This document shows, in pieces, positions 23,820 through 35,930 of a stretch of DNA of 64,000 bases. The notes below the pieces were generated by a model. The model was not told where the DNA came from and did not search any database. It saw only the letters and a program-made list of their open reading frames with translations. Position numbers and translations under genes: made by a program. Source of the DNA: Liquidambar formosana (Eukaryota; Streptophyta; Magnoliopsida; Saxifragales; Altingiaceae); assembly GCA_039720395.1 (NCBI GenBank), contig CM077826.1, positions 15,929,962 through 15,993,961 of the forward strand. Reading direction: 5' to 3'. Within the stretch, counting starts at the first letter, position 1. Each line of letters starts with the position of its first letter.

Positions 23820-24329
23820 CTTAACTTTGATATCTAAAGTTTGATAGTACGGATCTGTGTCATATTCAAAACAAAGCTTTCTAACATCCCACTGCAAGAA
23901 TCCCACGAGGGAGAGAGAGGAAGAAGAAGAAGAAGAAGAGAAACAAAATGAGAAGCATACACATAAATTGAATATATATATGTAGGGGGGAGAGAGAGAG
24001 AGAGAGAGGCTAACCTCCTTTAAGCAGCGGAAGTAAAACCTCGCCAGGTTCTCCCTTCAACACCAACAAACGCGACCCAAGCTTCTGCAGACTCAAATCG
24101 AGGTCCACGAGGCTCTCGAGCAGGAACCGTATCCTGTTCAAGCCCGCACGGGCCGAACCTGGAGAGAACGCAGTGGGGTCGGGCTCCATGAAATGCGGGT
24201 CGATCACGAAAACAGAGTAGAGACGGCTCGAGTCCTTGGCTGCGTATTCAAGGGCTGGGTTGTCGTGAATACGAAGACCCTTTCGGAACCACATCAGGAA
24301 CCTGAACCTGAACCTGAACCTGATGCCAT
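23820..24329 (-). pseudogene. (6-4) photolyase 5' fragment, U2 (exons 1-2 only)
   Basis: Exon 2 (23891-23820, 72 bp) is intact with both splice sites. Exon 1 (24329-24015) is 315 bp against the expected 309. It has an extra GGTTCA repeat unit after the start, one C lost in the Ser-Leu codons (stop within about 12 codons of MASGSG), and an extra G at 24029-24030 shared with U4. No exons 3-14 follow. The core promoter and a TATA-like TATTTAT are retained, so a transcript that reads leftward into the U1 tail is possible. Confidence 0.92.
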
Positions 24330-24747
24330 TGGCGGGTTTGGAATGGAGTGGTGGTAGTGGTGCTGGTGAGAGAGGAGAGAGAAAGAAAGGACGCAATGAG
24401 CTGAGGAGAGATAAAGTGGAAATCGCATGAGAGTAGGAGAGATAGACGCTTGTGTGTGTCTCCCGCCATAAATAGGTACCAGAGAGAAAATGAAAGGCGG
24501 TAATCTAACGTGCGCTGGGCGAAGTCTGGCAAGAGGGCTATTTGGTTTTTAGACGCGGCAGATTGCGCTGTGCGCAAGCGGTGTAGGATAGAGTTCGTTG
24601 CGGGTGGTAAGGAATGGAACAGTTCACAAGACGCCACGCCTCGTCTTTGGAAAGGGAGAGAAACCTGTGTACAATGACGTGGGCTTTTTAATGGACAACG
24701 TGTAAATAATTATAAATTAATATGATTAATTAGTGTTTATAAATAAA

Positions 24748-25827
24748 GGGTGGCGTTATTGCCAGAGCCACAAGTTATACTTCCATGGCATTTTGTTATA
24801 ATTGGATAGTTTTGCCTTTTTAGAACATGAAAAGTAGAGTAGAGAGAAGAGGAGAGAGAGAGGAATAAAAAGAGGGACGTAAAAAGGGGGTCGGCACCTT
24901 GGCCGTGATGGTCATTGAGGACTTGCTGGCAAAGAGTCAAAAATGAATGAGAGAGAGAAGAGGAAAGAGGATAAGGGATGCGAGAACATTTGCTAAAAGC
25001 GGTGCGGGTCTAAAACAGTAGTGGTGAGCGGTGGTCTTGGAGCAATTGGTATTACTACTCTGTTTGGTTAGTGAGAAAGTGAGCTGCTGTTATTCTCATC
25101 GAAATCTTGTCATCTGGTGATGACAGAGATCCCCTATCATACCCAACAAGATTGGAGTCCAAAGAAGAGGACCCGATTGGAATCGAAATTGGAGTCAATG
25201 TCGTGGTTGTCCTAGTGCTGCTACTGATTTGTTCAACGAACTCGCCCTAAAAGATAGGCATTTGATTCAACTTCCATGATGGGGGCTCACCATTAGATTG
25301 CATGAACACGTAATACAATAAAGCTTCATCCATCTCCTTCATACCTATTGTCCATGATGATTCAATAAACCATCTCCTCGGTTTGGTGTTTCGATCTGTG
25401 ATGGGATTCGATAAACCATGAGTCCATGATGATTCGCCTCAATTAATTTTTTTTTTTTAATTTAAAAAAAACTACTTTTGATGGCTGGCAACCTCCATTT
25501 TTTCCGACGAATACATGCACCACTTCCACAAGTTCTTTCTCTCTCCCTCTCCCCTCTCTTCAAACGGACAAGCTAAAATTTTGTTGAAGGATGGGAGATG
25601 AAACCATCGCCCTCTTCTCCCTCCCTTATCCGTTGGAAAAAATGGAGGAATGGTTTTTCTCTCGTGTAATGGATAGACACGATAGTGGGTCATTGGGTAT
25701 GTTTCTCTTCAGTCAAACCATGCTAACATCACATGGACTGTTTGCTAAAGCATGGAAGGGTTAAAATAGTCAATACCCTATATGAGAATGTGGATGCAGT
25801 GTTTCATTCCTAGCAATATCGCCTCCC
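24748..25827. mobile_element. 1,080-bp GGG...CCC DNA transposon, private to U2
   Basis: Inserted in the spacer upstream of the U2 photolyase fragment; U1 and U3 show the empty site. It is flanked by an 8-bp direct repeat TAAATAAA (24740-24747 and 25828-25835). Termini are GGGTGGCGTTATTGCCA and, inverted, GGGAGGCGATATTGCTA. They resemble the ends of the MITE next door (GGG...CTATTGCC), so the two may share a transposase. No transposase frame. An 8-bp duplication fits hAT or some Mutator-like elements; the superfamily is undecided. Confidence 0.8.
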
Positions 25828-25835
25828 TAAATAAA

Positions 25836-26229
25836 TACTCCTTAACTTTTTGAAACAAATAAAAAAATCATTAAAAAGAACTTTGTTTACATCTAGAAAT
25901 GACACCACCTCGAAAGTATAAATACTCCTTAACTATTATATCGATTTGTAAATATTTTTTCATAGTTGAGTTATCTTGTAAAAAGACTCTTATATTTTGG
26001 GGTTATGACTAAAAATTCCTTTTTAATTTATAGTGGTGCTTAGCATTTCACTCCCTACATCCCTTGTGTGATAGCACTTGATAGGCAGGTTAAATGTGGG
26101 TTAACTTTATCTTATAGTTTCTTGATGCGTTTGAGAAGGATAAACTATATGTGTTTGGGGATTAGTTAGAAATATAAATATGTTGGAAACTCTTGAAATT
26201 AAAAAAAATAAAAAATGAATAAATAAAAA
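25836..26229. other. AT-rich spacer, U2
   Basis: Continuation of the shared spacer after the private insertion; no feature recognised. Confidence 0.5.
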
Positions 26230-26640
26230 AGGGAGGGGCTATTGCCACCATTATAAACTACTTTAAGCCTCCTTAATTTACACTTTTTAAGGTTTTATAA
26301 AAAATTTAAAAGGTTTATATGAAAATTAGCCGCTTTGTCAACTAGAAAACATCATTTTGAACAATTTTGTAAAAAAAAGTTTTTCCAAAATCTATCATTT
26401 AATCGGATTTTTTGAACATTTACAATCTCTATTTCATTTTTTTTTATGAAAAATGGCTAAAAAGTCTATTTAAATAACAGATTTTGGAAAAATTTTTTCA
26501 AACATTGTCTGGAATTATGTTTTCTAATAAATTCTGTGATTAGTTTTTTAGAAACCTTTTTATATTTTTCATAAAACCTTAAAAAATGTAAACTAGATGG
26601 GGGCTTTAAAATATTTTATGTGATGGTAATAGCTTGACCC
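26230..26640. mobile_element. Long-TIR MITE (GGG...CCC family), U2 copy
   Basis: Orthologue of the 14793-15214 element. Ends are GGGAGGGGCTATTGCCACCA and, inverted, GGGTCAAGCTATTACCATCA. About 411 bp. Confidence 0.7.
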
Positions 26641-26940
26641 ATAAAAACTTCCCTTCCATTTATATTACGTCATGGGTCTAACAAAATAAATAAGAATTGA
26701 TTATATACATATATTTTTATATTATATTATTATAAACATGTGTTTATCGTCTATGTATCCATGTATATGTTTATGTATAAAAATGAGTATGAATATGTGT
26801 CCATATATTTATATTCACATGTCCAAGTATCAATATCCATATCTACATATTTATATTTTTAAAAATTAATTATGAAATGTGATATAATATGAGTGAAAAG
26901 GAGGAATAGTTGCTTTTCCACGAACCAAGCATTGTTCATA
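26641..26940. mobile_element. Remnant of the TAATACTTGGCTCC MITE, U2
   Basis: The right end is kept (inverted AATGCTTGGTTCGTGG); the left terminal 18 bp are lost. It shares its interior with the U1 and U3 copies. Confidence 0.5.
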
Positions 26941-26967
26941 AAAAAATAGGCTACTTTGGGATTTAGT

Positions 26968-27113
26968 GCTTTGTACATGTGTTGCGATCTCGTAAACATA
27001 CAAAACATCCAACGGTTGAGACACTTTGATGTGACAATATTCAAGTAGAAAGACTCAGCCTTTGGATGTTTTGTGTGAACGAGAGATCGGGGCACGTGTA
27101 TTATGCACAGTAC
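26968..27113. repeat. Hairpin-forming inverted repeat upstream of Agenet/ENT copy 2
   Basis: Same structure as at 16171-16316: left arm ACATCCAACGGTTGAG, right arm CTCAGCCTTTGGATGT, with several mismatches in this copy. Confidence 0.7.
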
Positions 27114-27279
27114 CAAATCCGGATCCATTAGAGAGCCCATTAGAGATGCTCCGGCTACCCAAGATCAGTTGCCTAAAGAGTAAAGACCAAGATAAAAACA
27201 TGCAATCTCTCTTTGACCGTGTAATGGTCCTACTAGTCCTAGTTCTAGCTTGAACAGAACTCCTAGTCTCTAACGAATT

Positions 27280-28221
27280 CCTAGCAACCATTTAGCCATC
27301 AGCTATATATATTTCTCTCCTTCGCATGACACCTTATCTTCACATACTATGACTCCCAGCAATTTCGAGAGCTAGATTTTCTGAATTCAAGCTTTGCAAG
27401 AGCAAAACTCATCACTGTTAAGGTTTGTCAAACCTTTCTTTCTTTTATTATTATTTTAATTTCTGTAAATTTTGGTTCAATATTGTCGATTTTTTCATAT
27501 GAAGATTCAACCCATGTTCTTATTTTGAGATCAATTTTTTTTTCATATTATTGTTTAGTTTGTCGTTGCTGCGGCAATTGAGTTGAGTTGCAGAGAAATT
27601 TATTTGATTTTTGAGATTTTTTTTTTTTTGGTTGTGATATGTTGTGGATGAATTGGGTCAGTTTCAGATTGATTTTTAGGGTTTGTAATGAAAAGTACTT
27701 CTTGTTTTGAATTTTCTGGCACTGGAAATCATTACGGTCTTTCCCATGTAGTGCTGGTAGTTTTGCTATGAACAATATGATGTATATGTGTGCGTGTTTC
27801 CATAGAAAGGACCAATTTGGTCTTTTTTCAGGGTTTGATCGAATTGATCATCGGGAAATTTCTCTCTCGCTCTCTCTCTTGCACGCTAGAACTTGCGACC
27901 CCTCACACACACATGGTTAAATGTTCTAATGATAGTTTGCACATTCATGATCCCTATCAACCCCTTAGTGAATAATTTTACACTTTATCTATGAGGAATT
28001 TTATTGATATATTGAGCTGTTATCTTTTCAGGATTTCTTTTTTTTTTTTTCTTTCGTCCTCTTGTTATTATAGCTTTGAGGTCCTATTATTCATTTATTA
28101 TTGTTTAAGTTATTGCATGAGTGAATTTCTTTTGATTAGTGCATAATTTTGTTTGTGCTGAAATCACGAACTTTTTCATGACAGGTTCGTGAATCTTGAT
28201 TGTACTGAAATCATAGTCATT
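27280..28221 (+). promoter_or_regulatory. Core promoter and leader of Agenet/ENT copy 2
   Basis: TATA box CTATATATATTTCT at about 27303-27316, a leader exon ending near 27422 (AAG|GTTTGTC), a leader intron, and the acceptor CATGACAG just before the second leader segment. ATG at 28222. Confidence 0.6.
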
Positions 28222-29886
28222 ATGAGATTCAAGAAAGGGAATAAAGTTGAGGTACTGAGCAGAAATGAGGTTGTAATTGGCACTTGGCTTTGTGCTGAGA
28301 TAGTATCTGGAAATGGGCACACATACAGCGTGAAGTATGGATGGTTTCCAATGACCAATGATGCAGTAGTGGAGAGGGTGCCTAGGAAGGCCATTAGGCC
28401 TTGTCCTCCTCCTGTGGAAGGGGCTGATAATTGGGTTCATGGTGATCTTGTAGAGGTGTTTCACAATCTGTCTTGGAAAACAGCAACAATTATGAAGGTT
28501 ATCGGTGGGCACAACTTTTTGGTTAGGATACTTGGAATGTTCCAGGAAGTCAGGGTCCACAGATCTCATCTCAGGGTGAGACAGTCTTGGCAAGATGGCA
28601 AATGGTTCGTGGTTGGGAAGGTATTTTTAATCTAAAATCTTTTATTTATTTATTTTGCTTTGTCTTACTTAGTATCGTTTTTACTTATTACTATTGCAAG
28701 TAGTGCATAGGGCATTATTATATTTTTCTTGGCCCTGACAGTCTTATGATTTGATAGCTCTATTTTAACATTTAGCCTATAATCATTATTGTGTCAAAAT
28801 ATCGAAGTAGAGAATGTACACAACAGTAGTTCACAAATAGTTTGCACTTCTCAAATAGAAAAAAATAATCTTTTGAAGATTTCATCATTTTGAGAGTTTT
28901 GTTCTTCAGATAACTGCGCTTTTTGCTTTTATTCCTGATGCTTAGTCATGTAATTGAATTATAATATTGTCCTTGGATTTTGCACATGTTATATTTCCTG
29001 TTGTTACTATGCCTGTTCTCAATGATTTTATTAGCTCCTTTCACTTTTCATTGGCTAATTATCATTTTTTTTTATTTTTATTTTTATGTAACAGGGTTCT
29101 GAAAATTGTAAGATGTTGACGAGCAAAAAGAATACAGATACGAGGATAAAGCTATGCGTTGGAGATGATTGCTTTTCGGTCAAGAAAAATATTGAAAGTC
29201 TGGAGCCCCAAATGGTTTGCGCTGGAACTCTGAAGAGGCGGTCACCTCTTGGCTCATCCCATGTTGATGCGTATTCTGTAGCTGTTCAGAAGATGAGAGC
29301 AGTTGAAAAAAACAGCAGTAGTCATCGAATTTTTCAAGGGCATTTATCCCCATTTCCGGAAAAGGTAGATGCATTCGTTTCCCCACAAAAAGTACTGGGT
29401 GAAAAATACATGCATGCTTCCTTTGGTACGGGAGCAAATAGATTTTCAAAAAAAGATGGAGGTAGGGGAGAACCAAACGGGTATAATGATAGTTTTGTTT
29501 CAGGATCCCTAACACCTGCTGATATTGATAGCAGTTTATCCTCTGTTGCTAGTTGTAGTGTTACTGACAATGGTCTTCATTGCATAACGAACCATAGTAA
29601 AGACACTGAGAGTCATTGTAGTGATGCTGAATCATCTTGCGGACGGGGATACGAGGATGAAGGATGTTCCCATTCCACTAAAGGGGATTTGGTGCCAAAA
29701 ATCCATGGGTCAGAGCTACATGCTTATCGTTGTGCTATTGGGGCATTGTATGCTTCTGGTCCTTTGAGTTGGGAAGAAGAAGAAAAGGTGACAAATCTTC
29801 GTCACACTCTCCACATTTCAAATGATGAACATCTGAGGGAGATAAAAAATTTAATTGCTTTTGATTCTGGTCTTACTACCAGTTGA
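28222..29886 (+). CDS. Agenet/ENT-domain (plant Tudor-like) protein, copy 2, intact
   Basis: The only copy with an unbroken frame: exons 28222-28620 (399 bp) and 29095-29886 (792 bp), GT/AG intron, 396 residues. Residues about 1-130 form two Agenet/Tudor-like modules ([49 protein letters not shown]). Residues about 140-335 are Ser/Lys/Asp-rich linker. About 336-390 form the ENT domain ([24 protein letters not shown], then [20 protein letters not shown]). Agenet modules read chromatin marks or RNA, and ENT domains mediate protein contacts in EMSY-like factors; nuclear action is inferred from the family. The start is the ATG before RFKKG, as in relatives; a GTG-led upstream extension in frame is not a likely start. 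The terminal residues differ slightly from copies 1 and 3 (TTS against TIS). Confidence 0.9.
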
Positions 29887-30550
29887 TCAGGATAATAGGG
29901 TTCTTTTCCTTTTTCTAGTTATGCTTAACAAAAAAGGTATCATGTAATTGTGAAAACGAAGAGGAAATTTTAGCTTGCACAGTTTTATTAAATCTTTTGT
30001 TGTTTTAATGTTGATTATTGGAGCATTTTGTCTTCCAGTACCATGAATGCTATTGTTTTCCAAATAAATTATTTATTATGCTTTCCATATGATTCTTATT
30101 AGTCCTCTTTATTGCTGGTTTCAATGAATTTATACTTTGTAAGTATAGCTCTTTAAAATTTCAACTTGTTTTCCATTTATTAAGGATGTGTCCATTATAA
30201 AATTGTTCCATAATAAAGAAGTAAATTAGCAGAAACCAGGAATGGCATATTTGTTTCCCTGATCTCTCTTTTAAGGTTTTCCATGTTTATGGTTTAAACT
30301 TTAAAAACCCTTTGGCAAATCGTTCCTGTTGGTTTTTATAATATCATGTTCGAGGTTCTTATTTGTGACTTACAAAATCTAGTTAGTCATATTTTCTATA
30401 TACATATTCGGTGCTAAAGATCTAGTCAGGCCATTTTCCATGCTCATATTTGTAACTGAGAATACAATACCCATTTGTTTCTCAATCCATATAGTTTGAC
30501 GCTTTTGATTTTCAAGATGTGTCTTCTATCGTACTTGATGAGAGCTTTTT
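29887..30550 (+). terminator. 3' flank of Agenet/ENT copy 2
   Basis: Matches the U1 3' flank, with an AATAAATTATTTATT poly(A)-type region at about 30063-30077. Confidence 0.4.
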
Positions 30551-33500
30551 GTAATTTTGGGTGGTAAGATGACTTGTAGCTATCGTTATTTACCCTTAGG
30601 ATATTATGTTGTATTAAATTTTAAGGCCAAAGAAATTCTTACTCTGCAATGTCATACTTTTCAATTGTGGCATAAACATTTTGCTGGGTACACTTGCAAA
30701 TATTCTGATATCCTTCATATCATTGGCAGCATGTGGAGTTTCATTATGAGGAATCTATCCCTGCTTCTCCTGCACTTCTGATGGCCAAATTTAAGGCGTG
30801 TACGCCTTGCTTTTAAAGGTCTGAATAGGTCTGAAGATGGAGAAGGGGTTAATCCTGCTACCTCTATCTCAGTGTGGACAATGTGGCAACATCCATATCT
30901 AACTGATTCCTTGCAGAAACACTTGTGACAATCCACTGGTATGAATGTATGATTAATTCATTTGTTGGGTTGTTTCCTCCAATTTAATCAATGGGTGAAC
31001 TTTGATAAATTTTCTGAGGGAAGTAAAACAAGAGCTTGTTAAAAGCTGCCATTTTTCTTGACATGGAAGTGCTTCAAATTGTGAAATTTCAAACTTGTGT
31101 ATATCATCACAGTTGTTGCTTTATGACTTTTGTTTTACACACCATATGTTGCATGGTTTACACTGCAGGCTATTGCTCATTTTTATTGCTTTACGTAACA
31201 CTTTTTATTGGTCTACTGTGATTATAACTCTAAATAAAGTCAATGCTTGAAAAATTCATCTAAATTTCACACTAAACGAAAAATGAAGGAATAACTGTCT
31301 TTGTTCTATCAAAAGGACAACTTCAAGGTCTTTTTTTTTTTGCTAGTCTGACAACTTCAAGGTCATTCCTACTGAATGTGATTTGGATTTTACAATCTTG
31401 CCTTGAGGCAGAGTTGTGAACTCCAATCTTGGGATTGACTTTCTTTCTTTGTTAATGTCCTTATCAGTGTGGGCAAGGGTATAATGGATATTGCCTAATT
31501 ACGTAAACTCATCTAAGTTAATGGAAGAATTCTTACTTGCCAGGGAGTACATGGAATTGGATTTGGTCTAGCTTTCTCTCTTGGTGCAAATCTGGAATGC
31601 ACATTTTGTAATTGGATTGATGGTTATTAGAAGTGATGGCCTTCCTTTAAGGTAAGATCTTACTGCAATCATATGTAAATGGTAGCTTTCATTCTTTGAG
31701 ACAATATGAAATCATGAGAACTAGTTGTTGTTCATTGAAGCTAGGATTTTTCATGCTGTTTGGGAAAAATAAGAACTTCATTCAAAGCATAGAGTTGGGA
31801 TGAGAAAAAATCAAAATGTACCCCCGAGTCCTATCAAATATTAAATTAGGGGAGCAAAACCATTCTAGCTAGCTTCTAAGCCTCTTTGTTAGCTTGTCGT
31901 GGTACCTAAAGAATTTTTCACCACACTGAACTATTCATCTAATACCTAATATAATCTATGATAGGAGCAGTCAGTGGCAAAACACTTCTTCTCATCCCTA
32001 ATCTGTTGGAGCAGCTGAATTGAATTTGTACAGAAGCACATGCGGCTCATATCATTCTCTTCTTCCCGAAAACCAGAATTCTGATATGCTCAGGTTTCAC
32101 ATCTTTTTATGAATAAGCAAATTTCATTAAATGGTTACGAAAGGTGAAAAGCCCATGTACATGTGAGTTATACATCCAAAGCAAAACATAAAAACCAAAA
32201 CAAACAAAACACGAGCAAAGGGAATTCAAAAACTCTTCTAAGGGCACAATTTACAAGAACCACAGTGTTGTAGACACATTAGACTTCAAATTTTCCAATA
32301 GAAAGCTCCACTTGTCAAAGATTCCACTATTATTCTCTTGCGAAATTCTCTAAGAGATAATGTGTGGTACCATTCTCCACACCTTACAAACATTCATGTT
32401 TCTGGACTAACCTACCTTCCTGAAAGCAAATCAATCGACAATCTAGGCTCCTCCCACTAGATTTGTAAGATTGACAAAACAAATGCCCAAAGCTCAAAGT
32501 CCACTGTGTGATGGAAAAATATGTGATCATCTAATTTTGCCACCTTCTTAATCATAATTCACCTATTTGGGATCATCAAATTCCTACAAATCAAATAATC
32601 TACCATCAGATACCTGTTCCCTGCTATTGTCCATGACTACAACCTTGAGAGTTGAGAGGGCATTTGGTGCGTCATGATGATGCTTTGTTGGTTTTGTATT
32701 CCTTGAGAATTCGTAAAGCACTTCCTTTGTTAATATGTTAATGTAAGAAAGTAAGAATTGTTGGTAGACTTGTTTGCTTTCATACATTTACTAATAAATT
32801 TAGGGCTTTGGCAGTCTTGTTTCTTTATTACCGACATCCTTCAGTGTCCAGGGAGAATAAGATCCTTCTGCTGTTTCCAGCAATATTCTAATGCATTCCT
32901 TCTAAATGTAGCAACATGTGACTTCTAAGAAAGGTAATTGGGGTTTGGGCAATTTCACTCTGGCTATATTTGTTTTCAGGGTGGGAGCCAAACACAGAAG
33001 TCTTATGGCTGCAGTGCTGAAATTGACCAAGCATTTTATAATTTCCGGGAAGTAGGTTTGACAAAGGATTCTAAGAAATCGCTCTATGAATTTTTTTACC
33101 GAGTTAAAAGCAGGAGACTGCAGTTTCAATTGTTGGCGCGCAGTGGGTTTAGTTTTTTTATTCCTTCAACATTTAGTCAGTTTTGTTCGACCTGTTTTTG
33201 CAGTAACATTTTTAATCATGTTTGTGCACCTGGTGTTCATTCAATGGCTTTGATTCGTCACGGGACCGCAAGTTTCATACAGGGTTAAAATGGAGCAATA
33301 TTGCAGATCATTGATTAAGTTGATAAACTTATTGTGCATTGGAAAAGTCCGAATCTGAACAGCAGGATTATCTGCTCTGGCGACTTAGTTTTTCATCACT
33401 TTGTGTTTAGTCAATGTTAATCCCCCTTGTAAGATAAGTACTGATTATGCTTTGTTTGCGTTATTGCAGCTCTGTGGCTTTTCAGATAGTTCCAATGCTG

Positions 33501-34569
33501 TAAAAGCAGCGTGCCGATGGAGTGTATACTTGTGCATAGGAAGGCAATTGTAGGACTCAAGCAGCATTATATATTGATGGATGAAATACTCCTCTGAATA
33601 GCACTGGAATGCCTTTTCGAACAAAAATATTTAGCAATTCCAATTCTGAGCAATGTGCAGCAGTTGCAAACTGACAAGGATCCACTCTCCCACCATACCG
33701 TGGTGGTCTTCATGCCCTTTGTTTTGTATAGTGATTACTCTAGTTTGTGTTTCGAGTGAAAGAAGATTATATACGGCATTGGCTTAATTACCAAAATAAA
33801 TAAAAATAAAATGATTCCATGTTATCTGTTCCATATTTAGTTAACTGACTTGATTTATATGCTTAACATATGTATTTCGTTTGTTTATCATTGAAGGCTT
33901 GTCGTAGTCATTCTTAAAAGGTTGATGCGAGTAAGGCCTATGGTAGGCTGAACTAGCATTTACGAAATAACCCAGCACACCTGCAGCACCATCTAAATTA
34001 TTCAACGCAACTAAAATAAGTGCGATAATTTGCCCAAAACATATGTGGTGTATGAACAACCGGGAAGAGAGAGAGAATTAGGGAGAGCATGAAGGGTGAG
34101 GAAGAGTTTGAAATGTCGTTTTATGAGATCACTTTTGCGACATCTCTCAATCATCTCCACCATCAATTTTTCACTCTAGTGTTTTGACTCCTGTGTAGAG
34201 TTTGTCTGCAAACATGAGTACTCTCCTAGCTTCAAATTCTGTGTTGAGTCTTGCTATTCTGAGGATATATCACCGTGTCGAACTCCATTAAGGAGAGTAT
34301 ATATCAAACACTGGGCATCCATCATTCGAAAAGACTGTTAATATCAAGCAATTTCAGATTGACCCAGATGGGTTTTGCGGCACCTTTTCGACCCTCACGT
34401 CCTGGCCGATCCTCCTCCGTCTCCATCTCTTTCTTTCTTCCCTTTTTTTTTTTGCTCTCCTCCCTTCTCTGGCACCTCGCTTGCAATTTTTTCTCCATTA
34501 ACTTGTAACGGTAATTTAGTCCAACAAGTGTTTATAATTTCAAAAAACCGTGGAAACATCAAAAGGTAC
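30551..34569 (+). other. Unit tail region in U2: best-preserved exon-like blocks
   Basis: Counterpart of 19800-23781. Here the block starting at 32981 after TTTTCAG stays open for more than 60 codons, including YGCSAEIDQAFYNFREVG, TKDSKKSLYEFFYRVKSRR and QFQLLARSG; U1 and U3 have stops in the same stretch. The GVHGIGFGLA block (from about 31543) has a 1-bp insertion in this copy. Splice-like borders are conserved in all units. Most likely fragments of a captured or degraded gene; I cannot name it. Confidence 0.4.
32100..32640 (-). mobile_element. LINE 3' fragment in the U2 tail
   Basis: Same fragment as 21345-21900, with small indels. Confidence 0.4.
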
Positions 34570-34607
34570 TTTAATAATTTCTTGAGTTGGAGAAGAAGAA
34601 TTCCTAC

Positions 34608-34776
34608 CTTAACTTTGAAATCTAGAGTTCGATAGTACGGATCTGTGTCATATTCAAAACAAAGCTTTTCTAACATCCCACTGCAAGAATCCCACGAGGG
34701 AGAGAGAAGGAGAAGAAGAAGAAGAAGAAGAAGAGAAACAAAATGAGAAGCATACACATAAATTGAAATATGTATA

Positions 34777-34810
<34 letters not shown>

Positions 34811-35092
34811 GGGAGAGAGAGAGAGAGAGAGAGAGAGGCTAACCTCCTTTAAGCAGCGAAGTAAAACCTCGCCAGGTTCTCCCTTCAACACCAACAAACG
34901 CGACCCAAGCTTCTGCAGACTCAAATCGAGGTCCACGAGGCTCTCGAGCAGGAACCGGATCCTGTTCAAGCCCGCACGGGCCGAACCTGGAGAGAACGTA
35001 GTGGGGTCGGGCTCCATGAAACGCGAGCCGATCACGAAAACAGGGTAGAGACAGCTCGAGTCTTTGGCTGCGTATTCAAGGGCTGATGCCAT
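34608..35092 (-). pseudogene. (6-4) photolyase 5' fragment, U3 (exons 1-2 only)
   Basis: Exon 1 (35092-34844, 249 bp) keeps its frame through [13 protein letters not shown] but has a 60-bp in-frame deletion of 20 residues after MAS, removing GSGSGS and the conserved [13 protein letters not shown] segment. Exon 2 (34680-34608) is 73 bp, with an extra T near 34665-34669. No further exons. A LINE separates the exon from most of its promoter. Unlike U2 and U4, the LLRC codons are unshifted, as in U1. Confidence 0.9.
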
Positions 35093-35150
35093 TGACGGGT
35101 CTGGAATGGAGTGGTGGTAGTGGTGCTGGTGAGAGAATGAGAGAGAGAGA

Positions 35151-35930
35151 CCTATTAACTCCAATGGGAGAATTGTTGTCAACCCATCCAAAGAGGTGGT
35201 AATGGAAGGTTGTTCTTTCTGGGAAGGCTCTTTGGTGGGTTATTTTCTTGACAATAGACTTCCCTACCCTATTGTCAAGAGTCGGGCAGATCGCCTTTGG
35301 GGTAAAGAGGGCTCAGTTGAAGTTCTCTCCATGGACAATGGGTGTTTTATTTTTAAATTTATAGATGCTTTGCGTTGTGATCAAGTGCTTGAAGCTGGTC
35401 CTTGGTTCTTTGCGGGTAAACTCCTTATTTTGAAAAAGTGGCGAACTGGGTTAAACATTACAAAGGAAAAGCTTTCATCTATCCCAATTTGGGTTAAATT
35501 CTTTAAAATTCCTTTGGAATATTGGACCGGCGATGGCCTGAGTTATATTGCTAGCGCAGTGGGTAAGCCTCTTTACTTTGATGAAGCTACTGAAAAGAAA
35601 GAGAGTATTAGTTTTGCTAGAATTTGTGTTGAAATTTCTGTGGATGATGAAATCCCTGAAAGCTTTGATCTTGTGTTGAGTAGTGGAGAATTGGCCTGTA
35701 TTTCAGTGGAAGTCTCTCGGAGTCCTAAAAGGTGTAATACGTGTAAATGCTTTGGTCACACTGTTAAAACTTGTGGCAAAACTAAAAAGCAGATTTGGAT
35801 TCCTAAGAGTAGTCGGAAAATGGTCTTGAAATCCCCTCTGGAAGGCAGCCTTCACCATGAGAAGAAGTTGATTTCAACTAGCATAGAAAGCACAATGGAC
35901 CCTATCCATGTGTCGGGTAGCATCGGTTGA
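35151..35930 (+). CDS. LINE ORF1-like protein, DUF4283 and CCHC zinc knuckle
   Basis: Open from the 5' edge of the element; the first Met of a 244-residue frame is at 35196, with 15 open codons before it, so the 5' end is probably truncated. Residues about 1-120 (counted from that Met) match the DUF4283 pattern of plant L1 ORF1 (WEGSLVGYFLDNRLPY; GPWFFAGKLLILKKW; IPIWVKFFKIPLEYW). A CX2CX4HX4C knuckle is at residues 180-193 (CNTCKCFGHTVKTC). ORF1 proteins of this type bind element RNA. The frame stops at 35930; the following 350 bp hold shorter frames and the 3' UTR. No ORF2 is present. Confidence 0.8.
   Translation, partial: PINSNGRIVVNPSKEVVMEGCSFWEGSLVGYFLDNRLPYPIVKSRADRLWGKEGSVEVLSMDNGCFIFKFIDALRCDQVLEAGPWFFAGKLLILKKWRTGLNITKEKLSSIPIWVKFFKIPLEYWTGDGLSYIASAVGKPLYFDEATEKKESISFARICVEISVDDEIPESFDLVLSSGELACISVEVSRSPKRCNTCKCFGHTVKTCGKTKKQIWIPKSSRKMVLKSPLEGSLHHEKKLISTSIESTMDPIHVSGSIG

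Larger units (their letters stand above)
23782..34569. repeat. Tandem unit U2 (10.79 kb)
   Basis: Same order as U1, with a truncated photolyase piece, a private 1,080-bp transposon, the MITEs, the intact Agenet/ENT copy and the tail. Subtracting the private element and its target duplication leaves about 9.7 kb. The left boundary (23782) joins the tail of U1 to photolyase intron 2 sequence. Confidence 0.92.
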
